From positions 992,001 to 1,056,000 of the forward strand of contig NZ_JBCFZM010000001.1 in NCBI RefSeq assembly GCF_038594605.1: 64,000 nucleotides of DNA. Direction: 5' to 3'. The notes under the pieces are model-generated. The model saw nothing but the letters and a program-made list of their open reading frames with translations. It had not been told where the DNA came from and made no database searches. Positions 1 to 8,112 of this stretch are shown in pieces. Position 1 is the stretch's first letter. Every line of letters starts with the position of its first letter. The DNA comes from Alteriqipengyuania bathyomarina_B (GTDB taxonomy: Bacteria > Pseudomonadota > Alphaproteobacteria > Sphingomonadales > Sphingomonadaceae). A program made the translations under genes and the position numbers.

Positions 1-709
1 TGTACTCGTCGCTCATCTCGCTGGCGTAGCCGCCGGTGCCCTCACCCTCGATCCCGCCTTCCTCGACGAAGATCGCCTTGGCGCCGAGCGATTCGATCTG
101 CTCGCGCGTGGCGGAGCGAACGTCGGTCGCGGAAACCTGCGCGCCGAGACGCTTGGCGGTGGCGATGGCCTGCAGGCCCGCCACGCCGACGCCCATCACG
201 AAAACGCGCGCGGCCTGCACCGTGCCTGCCGCGGTCATCATCATCGGGAAAGCGCGGCCATACTGGTCGGCCGCTGCGATCACGGCCTTGTAGCCCGACA
301 GGTTGGACTGGCTGGAAAGCACATCCATGCTCTGCGCACGGGTGATGCGCGGCATGAATTCCATGGACAGTGCTTCGAGACCCGCCTTGGCATAGGCATC
401 GATGCGCTCGCCCTGCTTGAACGGATCGAACGTCGCGGCGACCTTCGCATCGGGCTTGGCGCCTTGTAGAAGCGCAGGATCGGGAGCCTGGACGCCGAGC
501 ACGATGCCCGCATCCTTGACCACCTGATCTGCCGTGCCGACGCTTGCGCCGGCATCGGAATACGCCGCGTCCGCGATGGAGGCATGCTCACCCGCCCCCG
601 CCTCGACCGCGACATCCGCGCCCAGCGCGATGAATTTCTTCGCGGTCTCGGGAGTCAGCGCAACCCGCGTCTCGCCCGTTGCCCGCTCCTTGAGAACCGC
701 GATCTTCAT
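1..709 (-). CDS. pntA: NAD(P) transhydrogenase subunit alpha part 1 (PntAA), 3' end outside window
   Basis: Proton-translocating transhydrogenase, NAD(H)-binding subunit, which exchanges hydride between NADH and NADP+ at the inner membrane. The product starts MKIAVLKERATGETRVALTPE and continues with the AlaDH/PNT N-terminal fold. A conserved NAD-binding stretch (VMGVGVAGLQAIATAKRLGA) follows at about residues 170-190, then the partner-domain start ATDVRSATREQ. About 236 residues are visible and the C-terminal part is cut by the window edge. In alphaproteobacteria the alpha subunit is commonly split into two proteins; whether that holds here lies outside the window. It follows the small oxidase-like gene by 4 nt, so both are probably cotranscribed. 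Confidence 0.93.
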   Translation of the reverse strand, partial: MKIAVLKERATGETRVALTPETAKKFIALGADVAVEAGAGEHASIADAAYSDAGASVGTADQVVKDAGIVLGVQAPDPALLQGAKPDAKVAATFDPFKQGERIDAYAKAGLEALSMEFMPRITRAQSMDVLSSQSNLSGYKAVIAAADQYGRAFPMMMTAAGTVQAARVFVMGVGVAGLQAIATAKRLGAQVSATDVRSATREQIESLGAKAIFVEEGGIEGEGTGGYASEMSDEY

Positions 710-713
710 GCGA

Positions 714-854
714 TCAGGACGCGATCAGCACGACGACGATGAACACGATCAGCGCGATGATCGGGATCGCCCATTTCAGGCTCCCCATGAAGCGCTCATA
801 AGTGCTGCGCGCTTTCTCGATATCCGGGGTGACGATGTCGTTATTGGTGGCCAT
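714..854 (-). CDS. Small aa3-type cytochrome c oxidase subunit IV-like membrane protein
   Basis: A 46-residue protein with a short charged N-terminus (DIEKARSTYERFMG) and one hydrophobic helix at about residues 27-45. This is the layout of the bacterial aa3 oxidase subunit IV family, which associates with the terminal oxidase in the inner membrane. The family assignment rests on length, the Tyr-x-x-Phe stretch and single-helix topology, so it is an inference. Two in-frame ATGs exist, at 854 and 863. A GGAG lies 3 nt before the upstream one and 12 nt before the downstream one, so the start is uncertain by three residues. It lies 4 nt upstream of pntA on the same strand. Confidence 0.72.
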   Translation of the reverse strand: MATNNDIVTPDIEKARSTYERFMGSLKWAIPIIALIVFIVVVLIAS

Positions 855-1067
855 GGCTGGCATATTCTCCGCAAGAGATGGAACTTCGCCAAGCGGTCTA
901 TCGCCGCAACCCGCCATGCTCAAGCACTTGCTGGCAACACACTCCCCAGCTTCTTGCCGAGCTTCGCCGCCCATCGGTAGGCTTAAGCTGGTCTTTACCG
1001 GTTTACCGTAAAGCAGCGGCCTGCACCGCAATGGGACGGTTCCCATGCAACCGAGTGGCGGGGAAAC

Positions 1068-2486
1068 ATGGCCGATTCTGACGAACGTTTGCTGATGCTG
1101 ATCGATGACGAACCGGCGCAGAGCCGACTCGTCAGCGCGCTGGCGGCCCGCGATGGCTGGCGAACGATCGTTGTCAACGACGCGGAAACCGCGATCGCCA
1201 CGCTCGGTACGCGGCAGGGCATGCAACTTTCCGCGATCATCCTCGACCAGTGGGTGCCCGGCGATGCTGCATGCGATCTGATCGCGGAATTGAAACAGCG
1301 CCGACCCGCTCTGCCGATCCTGATGCTGACCACCAGTGCGAGCCCGCTGCTCGCCGTCGAGGCGATGCGCGCAGGCGCCACCGATTATCTTATCAAGCCC
1401 GTCGCGCCCGAGCGGCTGATGCGCGCCCTGCGCAGTTCCACCCAGATGGAAGCCCCGCGCAACGAGCTGCAGCCGTTGACCGAGAAAATGCCTGCGGTGC
1501 TCGATTTCGACGCGATGATCGGGACCGATCCGATCTTCCGCATCGCGCTGGCCCGCGCGGCGAAGGCGGCCCGCACCCACAGCCATGTGCTGATCGAAGG
1601 TGAAAGCGGCACGGGCAAGGAGATGCTGCTGCGCGCCATCCAGGCGACCAGCCCGCGCGCCCGCAACCCCTTCCGCCTCGTCAACGTCGCGGGCGTGCCC
1701 GTGAATTCCATCGAATCGACTTTGTTCGGGCACGAGAAAGGCGCCTTTGCGGGCGCTTTCGAAAGTCAGATGGGCGCGCTTCAGCAATGCGACACCGGCA
1801 CGCTGGTGCTCGACGAAATCGACCGGCTTTCGGCCGACCAGCAGGCGCGGCTCGCCGCGACCCTCAACGAAGGCATCGTGCGCCCGATCGGCGCGACGCA
1901 CGGCTTCAAGATCGACACCCGGCTGCTTTCGGCGAGCAACCGTCCGCTGTCCGAACTCGCCGCGAAAGGCCAGTTCGACCAGGACCTGCTGGCCGCGATC
2001 TCGTCGACCCGGATCAGCCTGCCGCCCTTGCGCGAACGTCCGGGCGACATTCCTGCCCTCGCCCGCCACTTCCTCGCGCGAATTGGCGAAGAGCCGGGCC
2101 TGTGCCATCTCAGCCTCGCCGACAGCGCGCTCCATCTGCTGTGCGCCTTCGACTGGCCGGGCAATGTTCGCCAACTCCAGGCCGTGCTGTTTCGTGCGGC
2201 GGTGTTCTGCGAGGCGGAAATGCTGACCGCGAGCGATTTTCCGCAGCTTTCCGAACTGATCGGCGAGCAGGCGGAGGGCAGCCATCATGTGCAGGAAGCG
2301 GTCGGCGTGATGCTCTATACGTCCGACGGCAACCTGCGCCCGCTCGAAGAGATCGAGGCGGACGTAATCCGGCTCGCCATCGGCCATTATCGCGGGCGGA
2401 TGACCGAAGTCGCGCGGCGGCTCGGCATCGGGCGTTCGACGCTCTATCGCAAGCTGAGCGATCTGGGCATCGACAACGCGGCCTGA
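1068..2486 (+). CDS. NtrC-family response regulator with degenerate AAA+ motifs
   Basis: 472 residues in the classic order receiver, AAA+, Fis-type helix-turn-helix. Receiver (1-125): acidic pocket D13-D14, phosphoacceptor D60, T88/T89 and K110. AAA+ (about 147-385): Walker A GESGTGKE at 178-185 and Walker B LVLDEID at 246-252. The sigma-54 contact loop reads GAFAGA (225-230) instead of GAFTGA. The region matching the PspF FRADLLDRL segment reads FDQDLLAAI (303-311), so both presumed arginine fingers are absent. The C-terminal HTH (about 435-468, TEVARRLGIGRSTLYRKL) is intact. DNA binding and phosphorylation therefore look preserved, while canonical sigma-54 remodelling looks doubtful. No partner kinase is adjacent. 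Confidence 0.88.
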   Translation: MADSDERLLMLIDDEPAQSRLVSALAARDGWRTIVVNDAETAIATLGTRQGMQLSAIILDQWVPGDAACDLIAELKQRRPALPILMLTTSASPLLAVEAMRAGATDYLIKPVAPERLMRALRSSTQMEAPRNELQPLTEKMPAVLDFDAMIGTDPIFRIALARAAKAARTHSHVLIEGESGTGKEMLLRAIQATSPRARNPFRLVNVAGVPVNSIESTLFGHEKGAFAGAFESQMGALQQCDTGTLVLDEIDRLSADQQARLAATLNEGIVRPIGATHGFKIDTRLLSASNRPLSELAAKGQFDQDLLAAISSTRISLPPLRERPGDIPALARHFLARIGEEPGLCHLSLADSALHLLCAFDWPGNVRQLQAVLFRAAVFCEAEMLTASDFPQLSELIGEQAEGSHHVQEAVGVMLYTSDGNLRPLEEIEADVIRLAIGHYRGRMTEVARRLGIGRSTLYRKLSDLGIDNAA

Positions 2487-2591
2487 TCCAGGCCGACACC
2501 CGGCTCCAAGGCACCTCCGGGCACGGAACCCGCGCGACAATCCGGCGTTTCCCTTTCGATCTTCAACATTCGAAACGGGGGCTATCCACTA

Positions 2592-3107
2592 ATGGATATC
2601 GTCGACTGCATCCTTGCTGACCATGACCGCCAGCGCCGCTGGTTTGCCGCTCTGGACGAGGCTCGCGACGACCGCGATTCGGCCGCGAAAATCTTCAACC
2701 GCCTGCGCGACCATCTCGAAGCGCACGCGATGGCGGAAGAGAAGTACTTCTACCCCACCCTGCTCCAGCTCGGCAAAGGCGCGCTCGATTCGGACAGCGC
2801 CGACGAGACGACCGAGGATGCGATCGACGATCACAACAAGATCGCCAACGCCGCCGACGCCGCGCTGAACGAAGAGGTCGGATCGGACGCGTGGTGGGAA
2901 TGCGTCGACAAGGCGAACTACCAGAACAGCGCGCACCTTTCCGAAGAGGAACGCCAGGGCCTCACCGACTTCCGTCGCCGGGTCCCACTGGAGAAGCGGG
3001 TGGCGCTGGGCCTCAAATATCTCGCCTTCGAAGCGGACCACGTCACCAATGTGGAACGCGAGGAGAAGGACCCGGACGCCTACATCAAGCAAAACGAGAA
3101 CGCGTAA
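2592..3107 (+). CDS. Hemerythrin HHE-domain protein
   Basis: 171-residue cytoplasmic protein with histidine/carboxylate spacing typical of hemerythrin-like di-iron four-helix bundles: H11 (ADHD), H41-x3-H45-x3-E49 (HLEAHAMAEE) and H81 (DDHN), with later histidines near residues 118 and 154. Such proteins bind O2 or NO, or serve as iron/redox sensors; which role applies here cannot be told. It is a single-gene unit with no signal peptide. The start ATG follows a non-coding stretch of about 100 nt after the regulator gene. Confidence 0.82.
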   Translation: MDIVDCILADHDRQRRWFAALDEARDDRDSAAKIFNRLRDHLEAHAMAEEKYFYPTLLQLGKGALDSDSADETTEDAIDDHNKIANAADAALNEEVGSDAWWECVDKANYQNSAHLSEEERQGLTDFRRRVPLEKRVALGLKYLAFEADHVTNVEREEKDPDAYIKQNENA

Positions 3108-3192
3108 CTCGGGTGCGCGCCTGTCTTCCGGTGCGGGCATGCATTTCACGCGGGGCATCGACAACGCGGCGTAACGCGCTAAGCCCCTCGGC

Positions 3193-3951
3193 ATGACCGA
3201 GGGACACGACTTTACGGGCCGCACTGCGCTCATCACCGGCGCAGCGTCCGGCATCGGTGCCGCGACCGCCCGCTGGCTCGACCAGCAAGGCATTGCGCGC
3301 CTCATCCTGATCGACCTCGACGGCGATGGCCTGAACAAACTCGACCTCTCCTGCGAGGTCGAAACGCACGCCGCCGATGTTGCCGACGAAGCCTTCTGGC
3401 AGGGCCTCGAGCCCAAGCTCGACCGGCTCGACCACGCAGTGGTCAACGCGGGCATCGGCACCGGCGGCCAGATCGCCGAGCTCGATTTCGCCGAGTGGCG
3501 GCGGGTGATGGCGATCAACCTCGATGGTGCCTTTCTCACACTTTCCACCGCCCTTCGCGCGATGCGCAATGCGGGTGGCGGCAGCGCAGTGGTCACCGCT
3601 TCTGTCACCGGGATCAAACCTGTCCCCGGGATCGGCGCCTATGGCGTCTCCAAGGCGGCGGTCGCGCATATGGCGCGGATCGCGGCGGCGGAGAACGCAG
3701 GCCACTCCATCCGCATCAACGCCATCGCGCCGGGCGGCGTCGACACCGCAATCTGGAACTCGCCCGAGCTTCAGGCCCAGTTCGCCGAGCACGGGCGCGA
3801 GGCGGTGATCGCGCAGATGGGCCAGACAACCCCGCGGGGCCGCTTCGCCACGGCGGACGAGCTCGCGCGCGACATCGGCTACCTCCTGTCCGATGCCTCC
3901 GCCAACGTCACCGGCACCGTGCTGACCAGCGACGGGGGCTACACGCTCTAG
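3193..3951 (+). CDS. Short-chain dehydrogenase/reductase
   Basis: 252-residue classical SDR. The cofactor motif TGAASGIG is at 15-22, NAG is at 85-87 (VVNAGIG), and the catalytic set is S137, Y150 and K154 (Y-G-V-S-K). The C-terminal DGGYTL ending is typical of FabG-like enzymes that reduce a ketone or oxidise an alcohol with NAD(P). The substrate is not predictable. It is transcribed alone and converges on the secreted-protein gene downstream. Confidence 0.88.
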   Translation: MTEGHDFTGRTALITGAASGIGAATARWLDQQGIARLILIDLDGDGLNKLDLSCEVETHAADVADEAFWQGLEPKLDRLDHAVVNAGIGTGGQIAELDFAEWRRVMAINLDGAFLTLSTALRAMRNAGGGSAVVTASVTGIKPVPGIGAYGVSKAAVAHMARIAAAENAGHSIRINAIAPGGVDTAIWNSPELQAQFAEHGREAVIAQMGQTTPRGRFATADELARDIGYLLSDASANVTGTVLTSDGGYTL

Positions 3952-3964
3952 GTTCGGCGCCCTC

Positions 3965-4489
3965 TTAAAGGCCCTCGACACACCGCCGAATTGTTTCGCC
4001 CAGCGCTTGCCTTTCGGGCCCCGGAGTCATGGGCAGCATCTGGTCACCCGCACGGAGCACGAAGTAGTCGTGCGTCCAGAACGCGTCGAGCGCTTCGCCC
4101 TCCAGATAAGCGGTCACCTGCCTGCCTCCACCCGGCTGGTCCGCCACGATCATGCGGGGGCGGAAATAGTCGGGCTGCTCCCCCTCGTCACCGATCAGAG
4201 CCTGCCCTTCCTGCGGCCCATTCTTGGCATTGGCGGCAATCTCTCCACCATAACGAATCTCCAGGGATCCTAGAGTCGCCATCTTGAGCGTGATGGAATC
4301 CCACGGCGGCATCTTGCCGTCGGGGAACGGTTCGGGAGCGCCGCCGGGCACGGTGCAGAATGTGCTGGCGCCGACGACCGTCCAGTTCCCGACCCGCTCG
4401 TAGAACCGCTCCTGCGCAAATGCGCAAGTAGCGGACAGCGCGCCAGTTGCCAACGTTGCGGCTAAGATCATATGCTTGGAATAACTCAT
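3965..4489 (-). CDS. Secreted protein of unknown function
   Basis: 174 residues with an N-terminal signal peptide (hydrophobic core about 7-24, ending TCAFA before QERF), so periplasmic or exported. I do not recognise the mature domain; it contains VGNWTVV, which resembles the start of invasion-associated-locus-B-like proteins, but the rest does not clearly match. Two cysteines (one in the signal region) do not suggest a lipoprotein. The start at 4489 is chosen because it gives a proper signal peptide and has GGGGA 7 nt upstream; longer in-frame starts would bury the signal. Confidence 0.7.
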   Translation of the reverse strand: MSYSKHMILAATLATGALSATCAFAQERFYERVGNWTVVGASTFCTVPGGAPEPFPDGKMPPWDSITLKMATLGSLEIRYGGEIAANAKNGPQEGQALIGDEGEQPDYFRPRMIVADQPGGGRQVTAYLEGEALDAFWTHDYFVLRAGDQMLPMTPGPERQALGETIRRCVEGL

Positions 4490-4635
4490 CTTTGCGTCCC
4501 CGCTTTCTCTCGGCGAACCATAGGCAACAAATCTTCCGCGGGGGATGACAATCCCTGTAAGAAAGTCACACTCGGCGGCGCCAGTTGTCTGGCGCGTCGT
4601 CGATATGCTGCTCGCTCCAGCGAACAACCCGCCAG

Positions 4636-5748
4636 TCACACCGGCAGATCGCCAAAATCCGTCAGCGCCGCATCGCGCAGGCCCCGCCACACATCGCGCG
4701 CCTGCACGGTTTCGGGCACATCGTGAACCCTCACCAACTGCGCGCCCGCATCCATCGCCTTGATCGCCAGCGCGATGCTCCCGCCGAGCCGCGCGTCCGC
4801 CGCAGCCTCTTTGCTCAAAGCCCCGATCATCCGCTTGCGGCTCGCGCCGAACAGGATCGGACAGCCGAGCGCATGGAACAGCGGCAGCGCATTGATCAGC
4901 GCGAGGTTGTCGGCGAGAGACTTGCCGAAGCCGAGCCCCGGATCGATCAGGATCTTGCCCCGCTCCACACCTGCCGCAATCGCCGCATCGCGCCGTTCGC
5001 GAAGCCTATCGAACACGTCGAACACCACGCTTTCGTAGGTCCCGCCCTCATGCAGGTCGGTGCCCTTCCCCGGCGCGTGCATCAGCACCACCGGGCAGCC
5101 GGTTTTCGCGACCAGCTCGGCCGAGCGCGGGTCGTAGCGCAGCGCGGAGACATCGTTGACGATCCCCGCCCCCGCCTGCAACGCCGCCTCCATCGTGCCC
5201 GCGCGGCGCGTGTCGATGCTGACCGCGGCGCCCATGCTGGCGGCGGCTTCCACTGCGGGCACCACGCGGCGGATTTCCTCTTCTTCCCACACCGCCTCGG
5301 CCTTTGGCCGCGTGCTTTCGCCGCCAATGTCGATGATGGAGGCCCCCGCCTCGACCATCGCGCCGATCGCATCGCGCGTGCCCGCCGGATCGTCGACATG
5401 CTTGCCCCCGTCGGAGAAGCTGTCGGGCGTCACGTTGAGGATGCCCATGACCTGCGGCTGGTCGAGCCGGATCGTGCGCGCGCCCAGCTCCAGCGGCGGG
5501 TGCGCCATGCGCAGGTTGCTCCACTGCGCCTCGGCCTCGGCGGCAACGCTGTCGGGCAGTTGCCCAAGCACCTGCGCGATGGTTTCAGGCGAAGCGCGCC
5601 AACGTTCAACAACGTGGTCATCCCGGCGCAGGATCACCGCAAAGCGGCTGGCATAGACGAGACCCCCGGCAAGCCGAATGGCATCGCCCTCCTCGCTCTG
5701 CGGACCCGGCGCGAAGCCGATCGGGCGGATGTAGACTTGGTCGCTCAT
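4636..5748 (-). CDS. folP: Dihydropteroate synthase
   Basis: Joins pteridine pyrophosphate and p-aminobenzoate in folate synthesis. The 370-residue product has MGILNVTPDSFSDGGK at 101-116, IDIGGESTRP about 35 residues later, and a C-terminal GxSRK-type segment (FGASRKRMIG). About 95 residues precede the TIM-barrel; enterobacterial FolP lacks this extension, whereas longer forms occur in alphaproteobacteria. The start at 5748 (MSDQVY) is preferred over an upstream in-frame ATG. That upstream start would add 16 residues translated from the repeat-bearing leader (see 5778-5812). Confidence 0.93.
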   Translation of the reverse strand: MSDQVYIRPIGFAPGPQSEEGDAIRLAGGLVYASRFAVILRRDDHVVERWRASPETIAQVLGQLPDSVAAEAEAQWSNLRMAHPPLELGARTIRLDQPQVMGILNVTPDSFSDGGKHVDDPAGTRDAIGAMVEAGASIIDIGGESTRPKAEAVWEEEEIRRVVPAVEAAASMGAAVSIDTRRAGTMEAALQAGAGIVNDVSALRYDPRSAELVAKTGCPVVLMHAPGKGTDLHEGGTYESVVFDVFDRLRERRDAAIAAGVERGKILIDPGLGFGKSLADNLALINALPLFHALGCPILFGASRKRMIGALSKEAAADARLGGSIALAIKAMDAGAQLVRVHDVPETVQARDVWRGLRDAALTDFGDLPV

Positions 5749-5777
5749 GTGCCCTTGCCTAGCCCCTCTGTAGGGTT

Positions 5778-5812
5778 CCTGACACACCTGACACACAGTC
5801 TAAGGGGTAAAA
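5778..5812 (-). repeat. Conserved element, copy 1 (folP leader)
   Basis: The top strand reads CCTGACACACCTGACACA followed by CAGTCTAAGGGGTAAA. The same sequence with only small changes occurs at 58641-58676 upstream of purA, in the same orientation relative to the gene. It lies 30 nt before the folP start codon. Read in gene sense it contains the direct repeat TGTGTCAGG. It could be a promoter or operator element or part of the 5' UTR. Confidence 0.7.
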
Positions 5813-5997
5813 ATAGCGGTCGGATTGTGTACGAAAACCGAAAGGAAAGAGTGGTGCGCTGCGCATGGCCAGCATCCTAGAGCGATCGCATGAGGTAGGA
5901 TAGCCGACCGCAGCGCTAATCGTCATCCCGGCCAGTCCTGCCCCTGATGGAGACGGGGGTCGGGATTGCGCTACTGCCTGCTCTTATTTCGAGAATA

Positions 5998-6084
5998 TCA
6001 TGTAACGGCAAGCGAAAGCACCGCGAGTATGAAGCTCAGCGCGATCAGCACATCGCCGTTGTCTCGTACCCAATCGGCGAACAT
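5998..6084 (-). CDS. Possible tiny single-helix membrane peptide
   Basis: A 28-codon frame reads MFADWVRDNGDVLIAL and then a strongly hydrophobic tail ending LSLAVT. This is a plausible single membrane helix preceded by a charged head. A GTG nine nt upstream is an alternative start. There is no good ribosome-binding site, so this may be chance. No function is proposed. Confidence 0.22.
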   Translation of the reverse strand: MFADWVRDNGDVLIALSFILAVLSLAVT

Positions 6085-6164
6085 GCCAACCACACAGTCG
6101 GACGCCCCTGCTCACGAGGCGCCATTTGGCGGTCCTACCAAATTGCGGCCGGGATGACGAGACG

Positions 6165-6338
6165 TCACGAATGCTGCTTGAAATCCATCCTGTCTTGAAC
6201 GACGCGGCCGATTGGAACCGCCTCGCCGGAGGGCAGGAGAAAACCACCTGCTGCCGGATACACGCCCTGTGCAATCTGCGCGCGATAAAGGGCGTCCTGC
6301 ATGTCGCTGAGCGTGATGCTCTTGCGGTTGGTGGCCAT
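6165..6338 (-). CDS. Small hypothetical protein
   Basis: 57 residues (MATNRKSITLSDMQDALYRA...) with balanced composition and no overlap with a better gene. A double ATG at about 6365-6368 would give a 10-residue-longer product. There is no clear ribosome-binding site for either start, and I do not recognise the family. It lies in an otherwise gene-poor stretch between folP and the ABC ATPase gene. Confidence 0.38.
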   Translation of the reverse strand: MATNRKSITLSDMQDALYRAQIAQGVYPAAGGFLLPSGEAVPIGRVVQDRMDFKQHS

Positions 6339-6395
6339 GAGGTGCTGCTGTTGAGAGCGATGCATCATCCGTGAAGCCACCCCCCCTTGCACCCG

Positions 6396-7109
6396 TCAGC
6401 GCAGCGCCGCGACCAGATCACGCTCGAAGCCAGCGGCATCCTCGCGCCCCGCTCTGAGCGTCGGGGTGTCCAGCGCCAGGCTCACGCGGCCCTTGGTCAT
6501 CACCAGCCCCGCCTCGCAGAAGCCGCACAGGGTCGTGAGATCGTGCAGCGCCGTAATGAGCGTCAGCCCCTCTTCCACGAGCACGGCGAGCGCCGCGCGC
6601 GTATCGAAGGCCGCCACCGGATCGAGCCAGTTGAACGGCTCGTCGAGGATCGCGATGCGGGTAGGCCGTGCAAAGGCCAGCGCCAGCGCCGCGCGCTGCT
6701 TCATGCCGGAGGAGCATTGGCCTGCCTGCACCGCAAGCAGGTCGCCGATCCCCAGCGCCTCCCACAGCGCATTGTTGCGCTCCAACTGGATCGCAGGATC
6801 GTCGCCTGCCAGCGCGAGCAATTCGCGCGCAGTCAGCGAGGCTGGAAGCCGCTCGATCGGCGGTGCGAAGCCGATGGCGCTGGCGCGGGCATCGCGATCC
6901 CGGGACGTCTCCTCCCCGAAGATCGCGCAGCTGCCACTCGCGATAGGCAATCGCCCCGCGACGGCACGCAGCAGCGTCGTCTTGCCCGATCCGTTCGCGC
7001 CGATCACGCCGAACCAGCTCGCCTCGGCTATGTGTGCGCTCAGCTCGTGCACAATGGGCGTAGCACCACGGCGGACGCTGACGGCGGCAAGGTCGACTGC
7101 GGCGCTCAT
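6396..7109 (-). CDS. ABC transporter ATP-binding protein
   Basis: 237 residues with Walker A GANGSGKT at 38-45, an atypical signature SSGMKQR in place of LSGGQ, Walker B IAILDEP and a switch His (ALHD). The nearest broad group is export/CcmA-like ATPases, but I would not assign a substrate. Start ATG 7109 overlaps the TGA of the upstream permease by 4 nt (ATGA), so translation is probably coupled and the two form one transporter. An upstream in-frame start would invade the permease. Confidence 0.85.
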   Translation of the reverse strand: MSAAVDLAAVSVRRGATPIVHELSAHIAEASWFGVIGANGSGKTTLLRAVAGRLPIASGSCAIFGEETSRDRDARASAIGFAPPIERLPASLTARELLALAGDDPAIQLERNNALWEALGIGDLLAVQAGQCSSGMKQRAALALAFARPTRIAILDEPFNWLDPVAAFDTRAALAVLVEEGLTLITALHDLTTLCGFCEAGLVMTKGRVSLALDTPTLRAGREDAAGFERDLVAALR

Positions 7110-8095
7110 GCTATCAGCCACCGCGTGCCCGTGCCCTTGCGCGCAAACCAGACCATTGCCGCAAGGATCGCCAGCACGCCAAGCGGCGGGAGCGTCAGGG
7201 TGAGGTAGGCGGCGATCGCGATAAAGATCGACACCAACCAGTCCGCGAGAATCCGACCGAAGGCGCGGTAGGCGAGGATGCGCAGAGCAGTGATGCACGG
7301 CAATCCGATGGCGGCGATGGCCGCAACGCTCGCTGCCATCCAGTCCTGCGCGAGCGCGAGCACCGCCGCGAACGGAACCAGCAAGGCCAGCTGGATCGTC
7401 AGAGACTTGCGCAGCATCGTCGCCGCGGAATGGCCGACCATAGCCATGTAGCGCACGGCGGTCGCATCGACCTGCCCCGCCAGGACGACCACGGCCAGCG
7501 CATAGCCTCCGGCGACCAAGCCATCGAGGTGGTTCTGGCTGGGCAGCAGCGCGCAGGCCAGCCCGACCGCGGCCGAGAATACCGCCACCAAGCCCATCTC
7601 ACGCCGATGCCCGAGCATCCGGGGGGGAGTCGGCATGGGGCCCGCCATGAAGCGCGGGACGAAGTTGGCGGCGACTGCCAGCAGGAGGCCCAGCGCGGTT
7701 CCGGCAGCGATCCACCCGGCCAGGCTTATGGACGGTAGCCCGGCGATGGACGCCATCCCTGCTAGCAGGATCGCAAGTCCGCCTGCGAGCAGCGGCAAGA
7801 CGAAGCTGAGCAGAACGGATGATCGCTGGGCATGATGGGCTAGCGCCCCTTCGGTGCGGTGATAGTCGAGCCGTTCCGCCACCGCCTTTGCGAGCGTCGC
7901 GGCAATCACGAAGCCGGCCACTCCGACGATGATCTCCCGCCGGTCTACGACAAGCTGCGCCAACCACACGCGCGCAAATAGGGCAAGGATCGGAAGGGCG
8001 ACAAGCAGCGTCAGCAGGTCGCGCCAACGCTCGGCCACCTGCCGGGCAAGAGCGCCCGCTATCGCCGCATCGTGCCTGAGAAGTGCGAAGCGCAA
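7106..8095 (-). CDS. Polytopic membrane protein, presumed ABC permease
   Basis: 329 residues, mostly hydrophobic, with about 8-10 predicted membrane helices by eye (clear ones near 27-45, 58-75, 95-125, 130-150, 165-185, 195-210, 240-275 and 295-320). No family signature is recognised. Its role is inferred only from the coupled ATPase gene downstream. It starts 17 nt after the ccrM stop on the same strand, so it may be read through from ccrM. Confidence 0.72.
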   Translation of the reverse strand: MRFALLRHDAAIAGALARQVAERWRDLLTLLVALPILALFARVWLAQLVVDRREIIVGVAGFVIAATLAKAVAERLDYHRTEGALAHHAQRSSVLLSFVLPLLAGGLAILLAGMASIAGLPSISLAGWIAAGTALGLLLAVAANFVPRFMAGPMPTPPRMLGHRREMGLVAVFSAAVGLACALLPSQNHLDGLVAGGYALAVVVLAGQVDATAVRYMAMVGHSAATMLRKSLTIQLALLVPFAAVLALAQDWMAASVAAIAAIGLPCITALRILAYRAFGRILADWLVSIFIAIAAYLTLTLPPLGVLAILAAMVWFARKGTGTRWLIA

Positions 8096-8112
8096 CGCGG
8101 CCTGCCTTCAGG

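Larger units (their letters stand above)
5749..6164. other. Intergenic stretch without a convincing gene
   Basis: Apart from the element at 5778-5812, this stretch is less GC-rich than its surroundings and shows no long reading frame with coding character. It contains a short inverted repeat (ATCCTA near 5873, TAGGAT near 5896) and a fragment like the dispersed CGTCATCCCGGC palindromes near 5922. A possible 28-codon membrane peptide lies at 5998-6084. I see no tRNA or recognisable structured RNA. Confidence 0.6.

Noticed and set aside
714..2540. A long minus-strand open frame opposite the NtrC-type regulator
   Set aside because: Only the last 46 codons (the small oxidase subunit) look like protein. 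The rest is the antisense of a well-supported gene, a common effect of high GC, with Arg/His/Gln-rich composition.
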